DNA of 46,306 nt, from NCBI GenBank assembly GCA_030683995.1, contig JAUXPH010000038.1:1-46306 (forward strand). The letters are read 5' to 3'. The DNA is from Lutibacter sp. (lineage in GTDB: Bacteria > Bacteroidota > Bacteroidia > Flavobacteriales > Flavobacteriaceae). The notes under the pieces are model-generated. The model saw only the letters and a program-made list of their open reading frames with translations, was not told the origin of the DNA and did no database searches. A program made the translations under genes and the position numbers. Shown here one piece after another: positions 1 through 9,010 of the stretch; within the stretch, counting starts at the first letter, position 1, and each line of letters starts with the position of its first letter.

Positions 1-720
1 TTTATCAAGAACAGCAGTGACCTTAACCATCAATGCAGCACCAGTTGCACCGATAAGTGGAGGCGACCAAACAGTTTGTTCTAACGGTTCACCAACACAA
101 ACTTTGACTGCGACAGCCACAGGCGGAACAATAATTTGGTACACTGCAGCCACAGGCGGAAGCATTGTTGTTAGTCCAACACAAGTAGGCATTGGAAGTG
201 CAACTTATTATGCAGAATCAAACAACGGAACTTGTTCAAGTTTATCAAGAACAGCAGTGACCTTAACCATCAATGCAGCACCAGTTGCACCGATAAGTGG
301 AGGCGACCAAACAGTTTGTTCTGATGGTACAACAACACAAACTTTGACTGCGACAGCCACAGGCGGAACCATCACTTGGTATACTGCAGCAACTGGTGGA
401 AGCGTAGTTGCCAATCCAACACAAGTAGGCGTTGGAAGCGCAACATATTATGCACAGTCAAGCAACGGAACTTGTTCAAGTTTGACAAGAACAGCGGTGA
501 CCTTGACCATCAATGCTGCGCCAGATGCGCCAATTAGTGGAGGCAACCAAACAGTTTGTTCTAACGGTTCACCAACACAAACTTTGACTGCAACAGCCAC
601 AGGTGGAACCATCACTTGGTACACTGCAGCAACAGGCGGAAGCGTAGTTGCTAATCCAACACAAGTAGGCGTTGGAAGCGTAACCTATTATGCAGAATCA
701 AGCAACGGAACTTGTTTAAG
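1..720 (+). repeat. Three tandem 240-bp coding repeats
   Basis: Bases 1-240, 241-480 and 481-720 line up unit for unit with no indels that I can see. Each encodes one 80-residue Ig-like domain. The beginnings of units 1 and 2 are identical over roughly the first 90 bases. Such nucleotide-level identity implies recent duplication or gene conversion. The array may continue upstream of the window. Confidence 0.9.
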
Positions 721-2020
721 TTTAACAAGAACAGCGGTGACCTTGACTATCAATGCAACACCAGTGGTAACCATCAGCGGAAATTCAGTATTGAATTGTA
801 TAAATGAAAGCACTACTTTAACTGCATCAGCTACAGTTCAGGGAACAGCAAGTTACTTATGGAGCACTGGAGCCACTACATCAACAATTAATGTAACAGC
901 AGCAGGCAACTATTCGGTAACAGTAACAGACGGCAACAGTGGTTGTTCTTCAGTTGCAACTGTGACAGTAACAGGAAATGCCACACCACCTGCAGCAAGC
1001 ATCAGTGGAAATGCAGTATTGACCTGCACAACGCAAAGTGCCACTTTAGTTGCAACAGCAACAGTTTCAGGCATCGCAAGTTATTTGTGGAACACAGGAG
1101 ATACCACCGCTTCAATTACGGTTTCTGCTCCAGGCGAATATTCAGTAGTTGTTTTGGACAGCAGCAATGGATGTGCCGCAACAGCGACAGTGACCGTGGC
1201 GCAAAATACAACGCCGCCGGTAGTGAACATTAGCGGACCTACAGAATTGAACTGTAACGCAGCAAGTATCACTCTAAATGCTAGTGGCGCCACAGTTCAG
1301 GGTACGGCAAGTTATTTGTGGAATACCGGAGCAACAACCGCGTCCATAGTAGTTAACCAAGCAGGAGAATACACAGTGGTTGTAACTGACAGCGGCAATG
1401 GATGTTCAGGTGCAAAAACCATAACAGTAACAGAGAATTTTGTGGCTGCTGAAATCGAAGGTAGTTCAATAGCGCTATGTATAGAAGACTCAAGCTTAAA
1501 TTTGACATCCTTATTGCCAAGTAACTTTGTTTCTGGAGGCACTTGGACAGATGATATGAACAGCGGCGGTTTGTCAGGAAGCAGTTTTGATCCTTCAGTG
1601 GTAAATTTGGGAGATTTTGAGTTTACCTATACAGAACCTGGAGACTGCGGCAGAATTATTACAGTATTTGTAAATGTCAATACCGACTGTGTGGTATTGG
1701 CCTGTTCAACTGCTGAGGATATTTCTAAAGTTGTAACACCAAACGGAGATGGTATAAATGACGTATTTAGTGTTGGGGATATTTCAACAGGAAACACTTG
1801 TAAATATATAGTTAAAATATTCAACCGCTGGGGTAAAATGGTTTACCATTCAGATAATTATTTGAACAACTGGTCAGGTAGACACGACGGTTCCGGAATG
1901 AAAATCGGATCAAATTCAGAATTGCCTACTGGAACTTATTATTATATTGTTAATATAATTGATACTGGTGGTAGCTCTTTAAAACCAATAACAGGATACA
2001 TTTATTTAGGCACTCATTAA
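2..2020 (+). CDS. Large repeat-rich surface adhesin, C-terminal part, T9SS type B substrate
   Basis: The reading frame is open to the left edge, so the true start lies upstream; an internal GTG at 17 should not be taken as the start. Three near-identical 80-residue Ig-like units (motifs GGxQTVCS, WYTAATGGS, TYYAxSxNGTCxSL) are followed by three PKD/SprB-like units of about 76 residues (ISGNxVLxC, SYLWxTGxTT, GEYxVVVxDxxNGC). The end is a gliding-type CHU_C/TIGR04131 domain (VVTPNGDGINDVF, IFNRWGKMVYHS, LPTGTYYYIV), the signal for type B T9SS export. The product is probably an SprB-like cell-surface filament or adhesin used in gliding or attachment. The downstream porP/sprF-like gene, 13 bases away, is the usual partner of such substrates. 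The full size cannot be known here. Confidence 0.9.
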   Translation, partial: LSRTAVTLTINAAPVAPISGGDQTVCSNGSPTQTLTATATGGTIIWYTAATGGSIVVSPTQVGIGSATYYAESNNGTCSSLSRTAVTLTINAAPVAPISGGDQTVCSDGTTTQTLTATATGGTITWYTAATGGSVVANPTQVGVGSATYYAQSSNGTCSSLTRTAVTLTINAAPDAPISGGNQTVCSNGSPTQTLTATATGGTITWYTAATGGSVVANPTQVGVGSVTYYAESSNGTCLSLTRTAVTLTINATPVVTISGNSVLNCINESTTLTASATVQGTASYLWSTGATTSTINVTAAGNYSVTVTDGNSGCSSVATVTVTGNATPPAASISGNAVLTCTTQSATLVATATVSGIASYLWNTGDTTASITVSAPGEYSVVVLDSSNGCAATATVTVAQNTTPPVVNISGPTELNCNAASITLNASGATVQGTASYLWNTGATTASIVVNQAGEYTVVVTDSGNGCSGAKTITVTENFVAAEIEGSSIALCIEDSSLNLTSLLPSNFVSGGTWTDDMNSGGLSGSSFDPSVVNLGDFEFTYTEPGDCGRIITVFVNVNTDCVVLACSTAEDISKVVTPNGDGINDVFSVGDISTGNTCKYIVKIFNRWGKMVYHSDNYLNNWSGRHDGSGMKIGSNSELPTGTYYYIVNIIDTGGSSLKPITGYIYLGTH

Positions 2021-2033
2021 TAAAAATAGAACT

Positions 2034-2957
2034 ATGAAACGTATAATTTCAATAATAGTATTGCTGATCGCAGGCTTTGAATATTCAAACGCCCAGCAAC
2101 TACCGCAGTTTACCCAATATATGTACAATACAATCGCCATTAACCCAGCCTATGCCGGGAGTAGGGACGCATTAAGTATCGTTGGGTTAAACAGGAACCA
2201 GTGGGCAGGATTTGACGGAGGGCCACAAACACAAACACTCTCCATCCATTCCCCGTTGAGAAACGAGAAAATAGGATTAGGGTTGTCCTTGATAAATGAT
2301 AAAGCAGGTTATGAAAACTTCACCTATGTATACGGAGATTTCTCCTATACCATTCAGGCGAGTGAGACTGTTGACATCAGTTTTGGTTTAAAAGCCGGGA
2401 TGACCTATTATAAATTGGCGGAAGAACTGTACAATGCCACCGAGGTGAACCAAGATCCTTATTTTAACGAACGTTTAAACAGGTGGAACGAGAATTTTGG
2501 GGCTGGGATTTTATTTCATAGCGACAGGTGGTATGCGGGGCTTTCAATCCCAAAAATCATCAACCACGACTTAAACAACAAGACCGAGTTTAAAGCCTTG
2601 GAAAGGGTTCATTATTACGCCATAGCAGGCTATGTGTTTGATTTGGCCGAAAGCGTAAAGTTTAAGCCTTCCTTTATGGTTAAACACACCGACGGCGCAC
2701 CGCTATCAACGGATGTTACCGCAAACTTTTTATTTAATGAAAGGTTTTGGCTTGGGGGGTCTTATCGGATGAACGGAAAGCAAAGCGACATTGGCGCCCT
2801 TGTTGATTTTCAGGTTACAGATCAGTTTAGGGTTGGCTACACCTATGAAATTCCGACAGGGGAGATTCGTCCTTATACCAACGGATCTCACGAGATATTG
2901 TTGATGTATGAATTTAAATTTATGAAAAACAAACAAAAATCTCCGAGATATTTCTAA
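2034..2957 (+). CDS. PorP/SprF family type IX secretion outer-membrane protein
   Basis: A 307-residue protein with an N-terminal signal peptide (ending near NAQQ, residues 18-22) and the family hallmark QLPQFTQYMYNTIAINPAYAG just after it. The rest alternates glycine- and aromatic-rich strands expected of a beta-barrel (GLKAGMTYYKL, FGAGILFHSDRWYAGLSIP, FRVGYTYEIPTG). In Flavobacterium johnsoniae SprF is needed for surface localisation of SprB, and related proteins pair with type B CTD substrates. Its position between such an adhesin and an OmpA-family gene supports the same job here: anchoring or exporting the product of the preceding gene. Which PorP paralogue it is cannot be decided from this window. 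Confidence 0.9.
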   Translation: MKRIISIIVLLIAGFEYSNAQQLPQFTQYMYNTIAINPAYAGSRDALSIVGLNRNQWAGFDGGPQTQTLSIHSPLRNEKIGLGLSLINDKAGYENFTYVYGDFSYTIQASETVDISFGLKAGMTYYKLAEELYNATEVNQDPYFNERLNRWNENFGAGILFHSDRWYAGLSIPKIINHDLNNKTEFKALERVHYYAIAGYVFDLAESVKFKPSFMVKHTDGAPLSTDVTANFLFNERFWLGGSYRMNGKQSDIGALVDFQVTDQFRVGYTYEIPTGEIRPYTNGSHEILLMYEFKFMKNKQKSPRYF

Positions 2958-2967
2958 CCAAATAAAG

Positions 2968-4896
2968 ATGAATATTATGAAAAATATAAAACTTTTATGT
3001 ATAGCTTTTGTTTTGATAAGCACATCGACATTTGGTCAAACAGCAAGACAAAAGAAAGCGGAAAGACAATTCAATGACTTTTCGTTTGTAAAGGCAATCG
3101 GAACCTATGAAAAACTCGTGGATACGAGCTTCAACAAATATTATGCAATGCGACAATTGGGAGATGCTTACATTATGCTTCGCCAGCCGGAAAAAGCGTT
3201 ACCAATTTATGAGAAAGTGGTTCAACAGCCAAATGTACCTTCAGAATACTATTTGTATTATGCCCAAACTCTAAGAGCCAACGGACAGTATGAAGCGTCA
3301 AAGGAATGGATGCAAAAATACAGCGACGCCGGAAACCAAGAAGACACGCGGGTTAAGCGGTTTTTCGAAAATGATGATTTGGCAAGCGGTATTTTTAACT
3401 CTAGAGAGAAGAATTTCTTGAAAAAGGTAAACTTCAACAGTAAATACAACGATTTTGGTGCAGTCACGCTAAACGACCAAATTGTGTTCACTTCCTCAAG
3501 CGATGAAGGCGTATCGGTAAAAAGACTATACGCTTGGGACGGACAGCCACTGTTGGATATGTATCAGACTCCAATGGAAGGCGCTTCAGCAGCAAATGCT
3601 AAAAAACTTGAAGGCGACGTAAATACCATTCATCACGACGGACCGGCAACCTTCAATGCTGATGGCACTAAAATGTATTTTTCGAGAAACAATTATCACG
3701 ACAGCAAGAAAATCACCAACAGCAAAGGCGTAATGCTTATGGGTATATACAGCGCAGAGCTTGTTAGCGGCAAATGGATCAATGTTAAACCGTCCAATTT
3801 GAACAATGCCAACTATATTGTGTATCACCCATCTTTAAGTCAAGATGGCAAAAAACTATATTTTTCATCTGATATGCCAGGAGGCATAGGCGGAACAGAT
3901 ATTTATGTGAGCGATGTGAACCCTGACGGTTCATTGGGAGCGCCAAAAAATTTAGGAAACATTGTAAACACAGAAGGAAATGAATCTTTTCCGTTCATTC
4001 ATTCAGAGGAAGGAACTTTGTATTTTTCTTCCGATGATCACGTCGGCGCAGGGCTTTTGGACATATTTGCAGCGGTAAAAGACCAGAATGATAACATTGT
4101 GAACGTGATTAATTTGGGTGAGCCAATCAACAGCGAGAAAGACGATTTTGCCTATTATTTGTCGCCAGACGGACTTAATGGCTATATCTCTTCCAATAGA
4201 GACGGCGGTATGGGCGGCGATGACATTTATGCCTTTACCAGAATTCCTCCATTAACCTTGAAAGGACGTATTTTTGATGCCATAAACGGAGAGCCTGTGG
4301 CCGGCGCAAAAGTGGTTTTAGCGCGTAAAAACGGGGAAGAAATCGCCTATTTTATTACAGAAGCAGACGGTGCCTACGAACATTTGATTGACAGGGACAA
4401 AGATTTTGTATTGAAAGGATCCAAAGCAAAATATCAGGACGTACAAAAGGAATTCAATTCTTTTGGACTTGAAAAAGAAAGAGAACTGATCGTTGATTTA
4501 AACATTCCGATGTCACCGATAGAAGATGTTGTTATTTTGGCAGATTTGAATACCATTTATTTTGATTTGGATAAATCCAATATTAGGCCAGATGCAGCGT
4601 TAGAGTTAGATAAAGTTGTGAATTTAATGAATAAATATCCTGAAATGGTAATTAGGCTTGAGTCACACACCGACAGCAGGGCTGATGACAATTATAATAT
4701 GAAACTGTCCAACAGAAGGGCAAAATCAACTTACAATTACATCATCTCAAAAGGTATAGACACCAAGAGAATTCCGAAGTACGAAGGATTTGGGGAAAGT
4801 CAGTTGGTTAACAAATGTTCAAACGGGGTAAATTGTACCGACGAAGAACATCAGTTAAACAGAAGAACAGAGTTCATTATTTTAAAAATGAAATAG
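2968..4896 (+). CDS. OmpA family envelope protein with TPR, PD40 propeller and OmpA domains
   Basis: 642 residues with a signal peptide. TPR-like helices come first (about 30-110), then WD40/PD40-type propeller blades (motifs such as KLYFSSDMPGGIGGTDIYVS and GYISSNRDGGMGGDDIYAF, about 150-425). A carboxypeptidase-regulatory-like fold follows (about 430-510), then an OmpA peptidoglycan-binding domain (YFDLDKSNIRPDA, LESHTDSRADDNYNMKLSNRRA, about 530-640). This architecture is the usual third member of adhesin-PorP/SprF-OmpA cassettes and probably links the outer-membrane complex to the cell wall. It starts 10 bases after the porP/sprF stop, so cotranscription is likely. ATG at 2968 is taken as the start; ATG at 2977 would also leave a signal peptide. 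Confidence 0.9.
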   Translation: MNIMKNIKLLCIAFVLISTSTFGQTARQKKAERQFNDFSFVKAIGTYEKLVDTSFNKYYAMRQLGDAYIMLRQPEKALPIYEKVVQQPNVPSEYYLYYAQTLRANGQYEASKEWMQKYSDAGNQEDTRVKRFFENDDLASGIFNSREKNFLKKVNFNSKYNDFGAVTLNDQIVFTSSSDEGVSVKRLYAWDGQPLLDMYQTPMEGASAANAKKLEGDVNTIHHDGPATFNADGTKMYFSRNNYHDSKKITNSKGVMLMGIYSAELVSGKWINVKPSNLNNANYIVYHPSLSQDGKKLYFSSDMPGGIGGTDIYVSDVNPDGSLGAPKNLGNIVNTEGNESFPFIHSEEGTLYFSSDDHVGAGLLDIFAAVKDQNDNIVNVINLGEPINSEKDDFAYYLSPDGLNGYISSNRDGGMGGDDIYAFTRIPPLTLKGRIFDAINGEPVAGAKVVLARKNGEEIAYFITEADGAYEHLIDRDKDFVLKGSKAKYQDVQKEFNSFGLEKERELIVDLNIPMSPIEDVVILADLNTIYFDLDKSNIRPDAALELDKVVNLMNKYPEMVIRLESHTDSRADDNYNMKLSNRRAKSTYNYIISKGIDTKRIPKYEGFGESQLVNKCSNGVNCTDEEHQLNRRTEFIILKMK

Positions 4897-4913
4897 AAAC
4901 AAAGAAATAGCAG

Positions 4914-4945
4914 ATTGCCACAGTTTTTTGCAAAAACTTCGCAAT
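4914..4945. repeat. REP-like palindrome
   Basis: An outer inverted repeat ATTGC (4914-4918) and GCAAT (4941-4945) encloses a GTTTTT/AAAAAC hairpin (4923-4928 and 4932-4937). The form ATTGC-N-GCAATGAC resembles the short palindromes common in intergenic DNA of Bacteroidota. It lies in the 3' region of the ompA-like gene. No second copy was found by eye in this window. Confidence 0.45.
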
Positions 4946-4959
4946 GACGCACAAAAAAT

Positions 4960-5041
4960 AGCAGTCGTAACATCTATAATAACCTTGATTATACTACCGT
5001 TGTGGGGACGACAATTTCTCAAGTTATTGGTTACGGCTGCT
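4960..5041 (+). ncRNA. Candidate structured RNA (nested hairpin) in the ompA 3' region
   Basis: Three nested stems are visible. P1 pairs 4960-4971 with 5030-5041 (12 pairs, one G-U). P2 pairs 4978-4987 with 5020-5028 (9 pairs, one bulged C). P3 pairs 4999-5003 with 5008-5012 around a GGGG loop. The element is followed at 5059 by a strong terminator, so it would sit at the 3' end of the upstream transcript and could be a 3'UTR-derived small RNA. A palindromic mobile remnant is the alternative. No promoter of its own was seen. Confidence 0.4.
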
Positions 5042-5058
5042 TCTTTTATTAAATAGTC

Positions 5059-5104
5059 AAAACACAAACAGCGCTTCAAAAAGGCGCTGTTTGTGTTTTT
5101 TATG
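5059..5104. terminator. Bidirectional intrinsic terminator
   Basis: A perfect 16-bp stem (5059-5074 with 5084-5099) with a 9-base loop is flanked by A and T runs on both sides. It lies between the convergent ompA-like gene (+) and the M3 peptidase gene (-) and can serve both. Confidence 0.85.
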
Positions 5105-5117
5105 TTAAAGATTTTAT

Positions 5118-7148
5118 CTACTTCAGCAATCCCGCTCTTTTTAATAAAGCGGTGTTATTTGGTTTTTTGCCTCTAAAATTTTCATACAATTTCATAGGTT
5201 TATCTGTTCCCCCTTTTGATAAAACATTGTGTTTAAATTTTTGAGCGGTAGCTTTGTCAAAAATTCCATTTTCCAAAAAGAAAGCAAAAGCATCAGCATC
5301 CAAAACTTCAGCCCATTTGTAAGAGTAATATCCGGATGAATAACCGCCCTGAAAAATATGTGAAAAAGAAGTGCTCATACAGTTTTCTTTGATATCAGGG
5401 AATAATTGGGTGTTTTTAAACGACAAGTTTTCAAATTCCTTTACATTTTTTATGTTTGAAGGGTCATTTGCATGAAAATTCATATCCAACATTCCCAAAC
5501 TCAACTGACGCAGCGTTTGCATTCCTTCTAAAAAATTAGCCGATTTTTTAATTTTATCAATCAATTCCATAGGAATTGGCTCATTCGTTTCATAATGTTT
5601 TGCAAACAAATTCAAGGCTTCTTTTTCATAACACCAATTTTCTAACAGTTGGCTTGGCAATTCCACAAAATCCCAATATACATTTGTACCAGATAAACTT
5701 GGGTAGGTGGTGTTAGCCAACATTCCGTGCAAGGCGTGTCCAAATTCGTGAAACAAGGTGGTCACTTCATTAAAAGTCAATAACGAAGGCTTGGTTTCCG
5801 TAGGTTTGGTAAAATTGCAAACAATTGAAATGTGCGGTCTGGAGTTTTCGTCTTCTTTCACCCACTGGCTTTTAAAAGAAGTCATCCACGCACCGTCGCG
5901 CTTTCCTTTTCTCGGAAAAAAATCGGCGTATAAAATGGCGATAAAATTGCCTAAAGTATCATTTACTTTGAAGGTTTTAACATCATCGTGGTATTTATCC
6001 ACCGTGTAAATTTCCTCAAAAACCAAGTCGTATAATTTGTTGGAGACTGTAAATACGCCTTCAATAACATTTTGCAATTTGAAATAAGGTTTTAACTGTT
6101 CTTCTTCCAAATCGAACAATGCCTTTTTTAATTTTTCCGAATAATAGGCGCTGTCCCATTTTTGAAGTTTTTTAATGCCGTCTTTTTTCGTAAAATCCGA
6201 CAGGTTTTTAAACTCTGCTTCTGCGGCAGGTTTTGCTTTTACAAGCAGGTCTTCTAAAAAATCATTGACAATTTTTGGATTTTCTGCCATTCGCTCTTCC
6301 AAAACAAAGTGTGAATGCGTTTTATAACCCAATAAATTTGCCCTTTTATGTCGAAGTTTTACAATGTTCAATAAAGTTTTCTGATTGTCATTTTCATTGT
6401 TTCTGAATGCTTTTGCACCAAAGGCAACGGCCATTTTTTTTCTTAGTTTTCTATTGTCCGCGTAGGTGATAAATGGAATGTAGCTCGGGTAATCCAATGT
6501 AAAAATCCACCCTTCCTTATTTTTTTCTTTCGCTGCCAATTGCGCAGCTTCAATGGTAATTTCAGGCAAGCCTTTTAAATCATTTTCATTGATCAAGTGC
6601 AGTTCAAAATCATTTCCTTCGGCCAAAACATGCTCTCCAAAAGTCAATTTTAATTTGGAAAGTTCCATATCAATTTTTCGCAAATCTATTTTATCCTTTT
6701 CATTTAAATTAGCGCCGTTTCTGACAAAACTTTTATAAGATTTGGTTAATAAAGTGTCTTGCTCTTTGGTTAAATTAAGCGAATCTTTTTTCTCATAAAT
6801 TTGCTTAACCCTTCTGAACAATGGCTCATTCAATTTAACGTCATTGGAGAATTCAGAAAGTATTGGTGATATTTCTTGGGCAATTTTTTGAATTTCTTCA
6901 CTGGTTTCGGCAGAATTTAGATTGAAAAAGATGCTGGAAATACGGTCTAATTTTTCTCCGCCAAATTCCAAAGCTTCCATCGTGTTTTCAAAAGTGGGCG
7001 CTGCGTTGTTGTTTGTGATGGCGTCAATTTCAGCTTTTGCCAGTTGAATGCCTTCAATAAATGCAGGTTTAAAATGCTTATTTTTAATTTTCGAAAATGG
7101 CGCCGTTGAAAATGGGGTATTAAAATCAGCTAATAATGGATTGCTCAT
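5118..7148 (-). CDS. M3 family metallopeptidase (oligopeptidase A / Dcp type)
   Basis: 676 residues, the usual length for bacterial M3 peptidases. The zinc motif HEFGHALHG is at about residue 467, with the third-ligand region following (NVYWDFVELPSQLLENW). The C-terminal motif FSHIFQGGYSSGYYSYKWAEVLDADAF carries the substrate-binding tyrosines of the family. The enzyme is expected to be zinc-dependent and to degrade short peptides. No clear signal peptide is present, so it is probably cytoplasmic, unlike some secreted Dcp homologues. It lies 41 bases after purE on the same strand and may be read through from the purKE transcript, though no functional link is evident. Confidence 0.93.
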   Translation of the reverse strand: MSNPLLADFNTPFSTAPFSKIKNKHFKPAFIEGIQLAKAEIDAITNNNAAPTFENTMEALEFGGEKLDRISSIFFNLNSAETSEEIQKIAQEISPILSEFSNDVKLNEPLFRRVKQIYEKKDSLNLTKEQDTLLTKSYKSFVRNGANLNEKDKIDLRKIDMELSKLKLTFGEHVLAEGNDFELHLINENDLKGLPEITIEAAQLAAKEKNKEGWIFTLDYPSYIPFITYADNRKLRKKMAVAFGAKAFRNNENDNQKTLLNIVKLRHKRANLLGYKTHSHFVLEERMAENPKIVNDFLEDLLVKAKPAAEAEFKNLSDFTKKDGIKKLQKWDSAYYSEKLKKALFDLEEEQLKPYFKLQNVIEGVFTVSNKLYDLVFEEIYTVDKYHDDVKTFKVNDTLGNFIAILYADFFPRKGKRDGAWMTSFKSQWVKEDENSRPHISIVCNFTKPTETKPSLLTFNEVTTLFHEFGHALHGMLANTTYPSLSGTNVYWDFVELPSQLLENWCYEKEALNLFAKHYETNEPIPMELIDKIKKSANFLEGMQTLRQLSLGMLDMNFHANDPSNIKNVKEFENLSFKNTQLFPDIKENCMSTSFSHIFQGGYSSGYYSYKWAEVLDADAFAFFLENGIFDKATAQKFKHNVLSKGGTDKPMKLYENFRGKKPNNTALLKRAGLLK

Positions 7149-7189
7149 TATGAAATGTTGAAAGGTTGAATATTTTTTTAAAACGAAAC

Positions 7190-7684
7190 TTAAATCTTTT
7201 TATTTTTTAGTTCCTCTGAGGCTTTATAAACTTTAGCTTTTAAGGCTTCTTTGTAAAGAATAATTTTATCCAGCACTTTTTTGTCGGAACTGCCAATAAT
7301 TTGTGCGGCCAAAATACCGGCATTTTCAGCGCCGTCTAAAGCAACGGTTGCTACGGGAACACCGCTTGGCATTTGAAGAATTGACAGCACGGAATCCCAG
7401 CCATCGATGGAGTTTCTAGATTTTATTGGAACACCAATAACGGGTAACGGACTCATTGAAGCCACCATTCCAGGCAAATGCGCAGCACCGCCGGCACCGG
7501 CAATAATCACCGAAATTCCACGGGTATGTGCGTTTTTTGCGTAATCAAAAAGTTTTTCGGGCGTTCGGTGGGCGGATACAATATCCACTTCAGTTTCAAT
7601 GTTAAAACTTTGTAAGATAGCGATAGCCAGTTGCATAATTGGAAGATCTGAACTGCTTCCCATAATAATTCCTACTTTGCTCAT
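7190..7684 (-). CDS. purE: 5-(carboxyamino)imidazole ribonucleotide mutase
   Basis: 164 residues, matching class I PurE. Visible motifs are MGSSSDLP near the N terminus, SAHRTPE at about 39-45, and GAGGAAHLPGMVAS around the active site. It converts N5-CAIR, made by PurK, into CAIR in purine biosynthesis. purK lies just upstream on the same strand (63-base gap), which supports the mutase class rather than the PurK-independent class II enzyme. Confidence 0.97.
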   Translation of the reverse strand: MSKVGIIMGSSSDLPIMQLAIAILQSFNIETEVDIVSAHRTPEKLFDYAKNAHTRGISVIIAGAGGAAHLPGMVASMSPLPVIGVPIKSRNSIDGWDSVLSILQMPSGVPVATVALDGAENAGILAAQIIGSSDKKVLDKIILYKEALKAKVYKASEELKNKKI

Positions 7685-7747
7685 TTTGTTGAAAATTTAA
7701 AAATTAAAAGACTGAAAATTGAAAACCCACAAATCAAATTCCTATGA

Positions 7748-8893
7748 TTAATTGCTAATTACCCTAATGGTGTTTTTAACTTCTTCCGCAATGTTGCGCG
7801 CTTCGGTTAAATTGTTGTTCACAATGGTTACGTGGCCCATTTTTCTGAAAGGCCTTGTTTGTTTTTTACCGTAAATGTGTGGCGTTACGCCTTTCATTTC
7901 AAGAATTTTTTCTATATTTTGATAAATCACATCACCCGAAAAACCTTCTTCACCCACCAAATTTACCATAATTCCGGCAACTTTGCTTTCTGTATTCCCC
8001 AAAGGAAGGTTTAAAATGCTGCGCAAGTGCTGCTCAAACTGATTTGTGTAAGATGCTTCAATGCTGTAATGGCCGCTGTTGTGTGTGCGTGGCGCCACTT
8101 CATTTACCAAAATTTCGTCATCTTCCGTTTGAAAAAGCTCCACTGCCAACAAGCCAATGTGCTCAAAAGCTTCCGCAACGTGTAAGGCAATTTTTGTGGC
8201 TTTTTTAGCGACTTCTTCAGAAATTCTGGCCGGACAAATGACGTATTCCACCTGGTTGGCTTCAGGATGGAATTCCATTTCAACAACAGGATATGTTTTT
8301 ATTTCTCCGTTTTTATTTCTGGCAACAATGACAGCCAATTCATTTTTAAACGGAATTAAATCTTCTGTGATCGACTCATTATCAGGCAATGAATTTAAAT
8401 CAGCAACATTTCTAACGATTTTAACGCCAGTGCCGTCATAGCCAAATTGCGCCGATTTCCAAACAAAAGGATGATTTAAGCCTTCTTTTTTTAACGCTTG
8501 CAGCGACGAAAATCGTTTATGTGCAGCTGTTGGGATGTTATTTTCTTTGAAAAAATCTTTTTGTTTTCCTTTATGCTGAATAATTTGCAAAATGCTTGGC
8601 TGCGGATAAATGGCCAAACCTTCTTTTTCAAGTTTTAAAAGCGCCTCAATATTTACGTGTTCAATTTCAATGGTTAACAAATCCACTTTTTTGCCGAAGT
8701 TGTAAACGGTATCAAAATCCATTAAACTTCCCTGGTGAAATTCGTTGCAAATTTGTGCGCAAGGCGCGTCGCTTGCTGCGTCTAAAATACAGGTGTAAAT
8801 ATCGAATTTTTGGGTTTCGGCCAACAACATTTTGCCTAATTGTCCGCCACCCAATACGCCCAATCTAAAATTTGATGAGAAATAATTTTTCAC
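7748..8893 (-). CDS. purK: 5-(carboxyamino)imidazole ribonucleotide synthase
   Basis: 381 residues with ATP-grasp architecture: an N-terminal nucleotide-fold motif (GVLGGGQLGKMLL), the ATP-grasp core (FVWKSAQFGYDGTGVKIV) and the metal/phosphate loop (LLAVELFQTEDDEILVNEVAPRTHNSGH). It carboxylates AIR with bicarbonate and ATP to N5-CAIR, the substrate of the adjacent PurE. It is the first gene of the purK-purE-peptidase run; a TAnnTTTG element lies just upstream (8910-8917, minus strand). Confidence 0.97.
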   Translation of the reverse strand: MKNYFSSNFRLGVLGGGQLGKMLLAETQKFDIYTCILDAASDAPCAQICNEFHQGSLMDFDTVYNFGKKVDLLTIEIEHVNIEALLKLEKEGLAIYPQPSILQIIQHKGKQKDFFKENNIPTAAHKRFSSLQALKKEGLNHPFVWKSAQFGYDGTGVKIVRNVADLNSLPDNESITEDLIPFKNELAVIVARNKNGEIKTYPVVEMEFHPEANQVEYVICPARISEEVAKKATKIALHVAEAFEHIGLLAVELFQTEDDEILVNEVAPRTHNSGHYSIEASYTNQFEQHLRSILNLPLGNTESKVAGIMVNLVGEEGFSGDVIYQNIEKILEMKGVTPHIYGKKQTRPFRKMGHVTIVNNNLTEARNIAEEVKNTIRVISN

Positions 8894-8909
8894 TTTTATA
8901 GGTTTGCCA

Positions 8910-8917
8910 CAAAAATA
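8910..8917 (-). promoter_or_regulatory. Possible -7 element for purK-purE
   Basis: On the minus strand this reads TATTTTTG, matching the Bacteroidota -7 consensus TAnnTTTG, 17 bases before the purK start. No TTG at the expected upstream distance was found, so support is partial. Confidence 0.4.
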
Positions 8918-9010
8918 CCAATCTGTTTTTAATAAAGATTGCTAAATTTTAATAATTGCAACAATTTATGTGGTTTAAATGAAAATTATGAATGATTAGG
9001 TAATTATTGG

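Noticed and set aside
943-1233. 96-aa open frame within the adhesin gene
   Set aside because: This is an out-of-frame reading of the repeat units, rich in Cys, Ser and His with no start context.
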